Assembly (NCBI GenBank): GCA_902490355.1
Contig: CABUDN010000091.1
Span: forward strand, 1-10,686
Direction: 5' to 3'
Length of the DNA: 10,686 bases
Source: an uncultured Oscillibacter sp.
GTDB lineage: Bacteria; Bacillota; Clostridia; Oscillospirales; Oscillospiraceae
Made by a program: the position numbers and the translations under genes
The notes under the pieces: generated by a model
Told to the model about the DNA's origin: nothing
Seen by the model: only the letters and a program-made list of their open reading frames with translations
Databases searched by the model: none
Part shown: one piece after another, positions 7,615-10,686 of the stretch
Layout: the number at the start of each line of letters is the position of its first letter
Numbering within the stretch: the stretch's first letter is position 1

Positions 7615-8691
7615 TCAAACACGGTATCGTTTGGCAGGTACCGGCGCCGGAATCGGCGCAACGGTTGAAACCGGCACCGGGGTCGGAGCGGGCAGAATCC
7701 GGGCCGCCCGGTAAATTTCCCGCAGCCGGTCCCCGACGGTCTCCAGGCTCCGGGCCTGCGCAACCGCCCGGCCTGCTGCAGTCAGATCCGGCAGCGTTCC
7801 GGAGAGGATTCCCTCCACCGCCGCCCGGAATCCATCCGTATCCCGGGCTTTGCGCACGTGGATGCCATCCGTCAGCCAATCCCGGTAAACCGGGATATCC
7901 CGTACCACCACGGGGATTCCGCAGGCCAGTGCCTCCAGCACCACGATTCCCTCGGTCTCCTCGTGGCTGAGGAACGCAAACACATCAGCGCCGCAGTAGG
8001 CCTCCCGCAGGCGTTCCGGCTCCACAAATCCCGGGAACGTCACATTCTCAGGCGCCTCCTCCATTGCCTGGCGGATCGCCGCAGGAATCAGCCGGGGATC
8101 TGTCCAGCCAAACCAGAAAAAGCGGACATCCGGCATCTGGCGGGCAAGCTCCAGGAATTCCGGCAATCCCTTGCGGGCAATGGTATGGCCCACCGAAATC
8201 ACCGCTTTTTCATCCTCCCGCAGCCCGTAGCGCGTCCGGAACGCCTCCCGCATCGCGGGGTCCGGACGGAACTTGTCCGTATCCACGCCGTTGGAAAGCG
8301 TATAGACCGGGCGGCGCAGGCCGTAGCCCTTGAGCAGCTGGCGGGAGTATTCAGACGGTGTAATCACCACATCTCCCAGTCCATAGCAAAAGGTAATCCA
8401 GCGCCGGAACAGCGGTGCCAGAAGATTGGATCCCTTGAAGGAGTTGCGGAAGTCCTCCATGGTGGAGTGTCCATACCAAACCACTTTTTTCCCGCGCAGC
8501 CGGGCCCACACAGCCGCCGCCGCGGAATCAGGAAGTACCGTGTTGATGTGGACGGCGCCGGTGTCCGCAGTCCAGTGGTCCGTGGGCTCAATTCCGACTC
8601 GCCGCAGGGATTCTCTCTGATGTCCCATGGCCTGTCCCACGCCGCTTTTGCCTACCAGGCGTTCGCCGCCACGGTATATATAAATTCGCAT
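7615..8691 (-). CDS. GT4 glycosyltransferase, probable glucosyl-diacylglycerol glucosyltransferase
   Basis: This 358-residue GT-B enzyme belongs to glycosyltransferase family 4. It probably adds a second sugar to monoglucosyl-diacylglycerol from a nucleotide sugar at the inner membrane surface. The N-terminal domain has HINTVLPDS (48-56) and WYGHSTMEDFRNSFKGSN (72-89), then PSEYSRQLLKGYG (112-124) and SNGVDTDKF (133-141). This series resembles the alDGS-type diglucosyl-diacylglycerol synthase of Acholeplasma and its Firmicutes relatives. The C-terminal donor domain has SVGHTIARKG (166-175) and the EX7E motif E245 to E253. It then carries an unusual Pro/Ala/Val-rich tail (333-353) ending KRYRV. 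It is the third gene of the operon, with AAGGAGG overlapping the stop codon of the gene before it. Fold and family are sure; the acceptor is inferred. A capsule or other glycan enzyme is the alternative. Confidence 0.85.
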   Translation of the reverse strand: MRIYIYRGGERLVGKSGVGQAMGHQRESLRRVGIEPTDHWTADTGAVHINTVLPDSAAAAVWARLRGKKVVWYGHSTMEDFRNSFKGSNLLAPLFRRWITFCYGLGDVVITPSEYSRQLLKGYGLRRPVYTLSNGVDTDKFRPDPAMREAFRTRYGLREDEKAVISVGHTIARKGLPEFLELARQMPDVRFFWFGWTDPRLIPAAIRQAMEEAPENVTFPGFVEPERLREAYCGADVFAFLSHEETEGIVVLEALACGIPVVVRDIPVYRDWLTDGIHVRKARDTDGFRAAVEGILSGTLPDLTAAGRAVAQARSLETVGDRLREIYRAARILPAPTPVPVSTVAPIPAPVPAKRYRV

Positions 8692-8697
8692 TGCGCG

Positions 8698-8705
8698 CCT
8701 CCTTA
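8698..8705 (-). promoter_or_regulatory. Ribosome binding site overlapping a stop codon
   Basis: On the minus strand TAAGGAGG (8705-8698) contains both the TAA stop of the VTT gene and the Shine-Dalgarno sequence for the glycosyltransferase starting at 8691, six bases further on. Ribosomes finishing the first gene sit on the start site of the second, which suggests coupled translation. Confidence 0.85.
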
Positions 8706-9293
8706 CGCTCCCGTGATCATCTGCCAGATTGCCGTCAGTCCCAAACTATACAGGGAAATGGCAAAGGGCTTGCCCAAAAGGATGATAGCAGTGTACCGCC
8801 GCCAGGTCATATCCGTCGTACCGGCCAGATAGCACAAGAAGTCATCCGGTGCCACCGGCAAAAAGATCGCCAGGGCAAACAGGCGGGAAAACCGGTCCTT
8901 CTCCTCTGCCCAGCGGCTGTACCGATCAATGGTTTTCTGAGAAAAGAGCAGCGGCAGCAGCGGCTTTCCGCAGCTGCGGGCCACCGCAAAGGCCATCAGG
9001 GAACCCGCGCAGATCCCCACATAGTTATAGACAAAGCCCCACACCGGACCGAACATCAAAACGCCCACCAGGCATCCCAGGCCGCCGGGCAGAATCGGCA
9101 CCACCACCTGCACCGCCTGGAACACGGTGAAGATCAGCGCGCCTGCCGCACCGCAGCCCGCCACCAGAGCTTCCATCCGCTCCTGCGAGGTCAGGATTCC
9201 GGTTTTCCATCCCCACAGTGCCAGGATGACACAGATCGCCAGTCCTGCCAGGGACACCACTCTCAATACGGTCTTTTCAATGGGTTGGGTCAT
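8703..9293 (-). CDS. TVP38/TMEM64 (VTT domain) membrane protein
   Basis: This 196-residue multi-pass membrane protein belongs to the VTT/SNARE-associated family (PF09335), related to DedA proteins. A first helix spans about 12-29. The VTT core follows: the re-entrant-type segment VVVPILPGGLGCLVGVLMFG (63-82) with its Pro-Gly turn, then GICAGSLMAFAVARSCGKP (93-111), FLPVAPDDFLCYLAGTTDM (144-162) with WRRY, and a last helix (about 176-192). Relatives include lipid scramblases (TMEM41B, VMP1) and DedA flippases for undecaprenyl phosphate. The start overlaps the previous gene's stop as ATGA, with AAGGAAGG upstream inside that gene. Being locked between two glycosyltransferases, it may move a lipid or glycolipid across the membrane. 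This role is inferred from context; the family call is strong. Confidence 0.9.
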   Translation of the reverse strand: MTQPIEKTVLRVVSLAGLAICVILALWGWKTGILTSQERMEALVAGCGAAGALIFTVFQAVQVVVPILPGGLGCLVGVLMFGPVWGFVYNYVGICAGSLMAFAVARSCGKPLLPLLFSQKTIDRYSRWAEEKDRFSRLFALAIFLPVAPDDFLCYLAGTTDMTWRRYTAIILLGKPFAISLYSLGLTAIWQMITGA

Positions 9294-10465
9294 GCAGACA
9301 CCTTCCTTTCATGGTGATGACGTTCCATTTGATCGAGATAGAGACGTTCCATCCGACAGGCAAACGTCTCAGCAGAAAACGACTCTGCACTCTCCCGGGC
9401 GCACCGGGAAAGCTGCTCCCGCCGGTGCGGCTGGGAACGGAACAAAGACAGCTTGCGCAGAAAATCCGCCTCGTCCTGATACTGCCATCCGTTTTCTCCG
9501 TCCCGGATGACGCCGCTCAGGCACGGATCCGCCCGGCACAAGGCCGGCACGCCCGCCGCCAGGGCTTCCGCATACGTCAGGCCCTGGGTTTCACTGGTGG
9601 AGGCACTGACAAACAGATCTCCCAGCTGATACCAGTCGCCTACCTGCTCCGGCGGGACCATCCCGGCAAACACTACCGCAGGGGCGCGCAGCCCCAGCTC
9701 CGCAGCCACAGCCTCCAGCCGGGCCCGGTGCGGGCCATCGCCCACCAGCAGCAGGGTCACGGCCTCCGAACCCATGGCCGCCCGCAGACGCAGCAGCTCT
9801 TCCACATTCTTCTCCGCCGCCAGGCGTCCCACGCTGACCAGCACCAGATTGTCTGCCGGAATCTCCAGACTGGCCTTCAAAACCGCCATCCGCCAGGGAT
9901 CCGGCTCCCGGCGGAACCGCCGCAGATCAATGCCCGAGGGTACCACAAAGACCGGCCGCGACACACCGTAGCTTTCCAGCAGGAACCGCACCTTCCCTGT
10001 GGGGGCAACCAGACAATCCGTCTGGGAGGCGATCCAGCGGGAAAACAGGGCCACGGCTTTTCTGCCGAACCGCACACTGGGAGAGAAGTAATGGGTATAG
10101 TCTTCGTAAACCGTGTGATACGTATGAACCAGCGGCACATCCAGTTCCTCCGCAATGCGGCGGGCAAGAAAGAAGGTGGAAAACTCACACTGAGAATGGA
10201 CCACATCCGGCCCCCATTCCACCAGTTCCCGTACATAGCCGCCTGCCAAAGCCGTACGCAGGCGGGCTCCGGGATAAATCAATCCCGCCGCCACGGATCC
10301 CAGAGCCGTAACACCATCCTGCTCCCGGGAGCGAGTCGTCTGAGAAAGCGTCAAGATCCGGACCTCATGTCCCCGGCGCTCCAGTTCCCGCCGCAGATTT
10401 TTTACGGATGTCACCACGCCGTTGACCGCAGGCGCATACCAATCTGTCGTCAGTAAAACTTTCAT
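9290..10465 (-). CDS. GT4 glycosyltransferase, probable diacylglycerol glucosyltransferase
   Basis: This 391-residue GT-B enzyme of family 4 probably makes monoglucosyl-diacylglycerol from UDP-glucose and diacylglycerol (alMGS type, EC 2.4.1.337) at the cytoplasmic membrane face. The N-terminal domain opens TTDWYAPAVNGVVTSVKNL (6-24) with the glycine-rich acceptor loop. It has HSQCEFSTFF (90-99) and the telling HTYHTVYEDYTHYF (114-127), then APTGKVRFLLESYGV (154-168) and PSGIDLRRF (176-184). The donor domain has SVGRLAAEKN (211-220), VGDGP (241-245) and EX7E at E292 to E300. ATG at 10465 has GAGGG seven bases upstream. It is the first operon gene, downstream of a consensus promoter. The HTYHT-YEDY stretch is the main reason for a lipid rather than polysaccharide acceptor. 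PimB-like mannosyltransferase is the alternative. Confidence 0.87.
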   Translation of the reverse strand: MKVLLTTDWYAPAVNGVVTSVKNLRRELERRGHEVRILTLSQTTRSREQDGVTALGSVAAGLIYPGARLRTALAGGYVRELVEWGPDVVHSQCEFSTFFLARRIAEELDVPLVHTYHTVYEDYTHYFSPSVRFGRKAVALFSRWIASQTDCLVAPTGKVRFLLESYGVSRPVFVVPSGIDLRRFRREPDPWRMAVLKASLEIPADNLVLVSVGRLAAEKNVEELLRLRAAMGSEAVTLLLVGDGPHRARLEAVAAELGLRAPAVVFAGMVPPEQVGDWYQLGDLFVSASTSETQGLTYAEALAAGVPALCRADPCLSGVIRDGENGWQYQDEADFLRKLSLFRSQPHRREQLSRCARESAESFSAETFACRMERLYLDQMERHHHERKVSA

Positions 10466-10502
10466 CCCTCGTCCCTCATTTCTGTGTACTGATTCTGTTA
10501 CG

Positions 10503-10539
10503 ACACAGGCTGCTGTTTTTCTTCAAAGCGCCCCTGTGT
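10503..10539 (-). repeat. Inverted repeat in the 5' leader of the operon
   Basis: ACACAGG (10503-10509) pairs with CCTGTGT (10533-10539) across a 23-base loop. It sits in the transcribed leader, roughly midway between the predicted start and the first gene. It is a weak hairpin of unknown significance. Confidence 0.4.
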
Positions 10540-10542
10540 TAT

Positions 10543-10571
10543 TGTACTAGTGTATTAGTTATAATAGTACA
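10543..10571. promoter_or_regulatory. Candidate operator overlapping the operon promoter
   Basis: TGTACTA (10543-10549) and TAGTACA (10565-10571) form a 29-base inverted repeat with three further matching inner pairs. It covers the -10 box and the predicted start of transcription of the minus-strand operon, where a bound dimeric repressor would block transcription. The spacing and AT-rich centre resemble GntR/YtrA-type operators. That family assignment is a guess. Confidence 0.55.
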
Positions 10572-10589
10572 GTTAGGACAGTCTGTCAA
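10561..10589 (-). promoter_or_regulatory. Consensus promoter of the three-gene operon
   Basis: Read on the minus strand: TTGACA (10589-10584), 17-base spacer, TATTAT (10566-10561). The -35 box is perfect consensus. Predicted start is near 10554, leaving a leader of about 90 bases before the first gene. Confidence 0.85.
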
Positions 10590-10686
10590 GCATTTATCTA
10601 AAATCAGTATATTGTTTTTTTATAAACCATTCGTCGGGAATTACGTTAAATTCAAGAAAAATTCTTCTGTTTTTAAGACGAATGAG
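10590..10686. other. AT-rich non-coding end of the window
   Basis: No open frame with a start signal is seen here on either strand. The stretch is clearly more AT-rich than the rest of the window. It contains CATTCGTC (10628-10635) and its exact complement GACGAATG (10677-10684), plus a small inner hairpin AAGAA / TTCTT (10654-10666). It may be the far side of the operon's control region or the end of the next gene's leader. Confidence 0.5.

Noticed and set aside
9311..10456. 381-residue open frame on the plus strand opposite the first glycosyltransferase
   Set aside because: It is a shadow of the GT4 gene: no start signals, Arg/Gln/His-rich translation without recognisable motifs.

Overview
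The window is gene-dense, roughly 60% G+C bacterial chromosome. Very strong AGGAGG-type ribosome binding sites, sigma-A-type promoters with 17-base spacers, short GC-rich intrinsic terminators, a formate-tetrahydrofolate ligase, a long pyruvate kinase with the extra C-terminal domain, and paired diacylglycerol glycosyltransferases all point to a Gram-positive, high-GC anaerobic Clostridia member. Oscillospiraceae (Oscillibacter, Flavonifractor or Lawsonibacter-like) is my best guess, from style rather than from any search.

Layout, left to right. (1) 33-356 (+) is a small XRE-family repressor-like protein. It converges on a DUF1294 membrane protein, 409-762 (-), and both end at one shared hairpin terminator. 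(2) A divergent intergenic region carries a clear promoter for the DUF1294 gene. It leads on the plus strand to a lipoprotein of unknown function (939-1811) and then an 85-residue two-helix membrane protein (1891-2148) with its own near-consensus promoter. (3) Two housekeeping genes follow on the plus strand: asnS (asparaginyl-tRNA synthetase, 2261-3655) with its own promoter and terminator, and fhs (formate-tetrahydrofolate ligase, 3886-5559) with an approximately 120-base untranslated leader. (4) fhs converges on pyk (pyruvate kinase, 5669-7417, -), again sharing a two-way terminator. (5) The right third is a three-gene minus-strand operon read from about 10555 down to 7615: a GT4 glycosyltransferase resembling diacylglycerol glucosyltransferase, a VTT/TVP38-family membrane protein, and a second GT4 enzyme resembling the glucosyl-diacylglycerol glucosyltransferase. 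It starts at a consensus promoter overlapped by a 29-base inverted repeat and ends at a strong terminator.

How they fit together: the first two thirds look like ordinary core metabolism and translation genes, each under its own promoter. The operon at the right is the coherent system. Two glycosyltransferases acting in sequence would build mono- and then diglucosyl-diacylglycerol at the inner membrane leaflet. The VTT protein, translationally coupled between them, is a candidate for moving a lipid across the membrane. The probable operator at its promoter suggests regulation by a dimeric repressor encoded elsewhere.

Nothing in the window looks like a mobile element, CRISPR array, rRNA or tRNA gene. 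Very long open frames opposite asnS, fhs, pyk and the first glycosyltransferase are by-products of GC-rich codon use.
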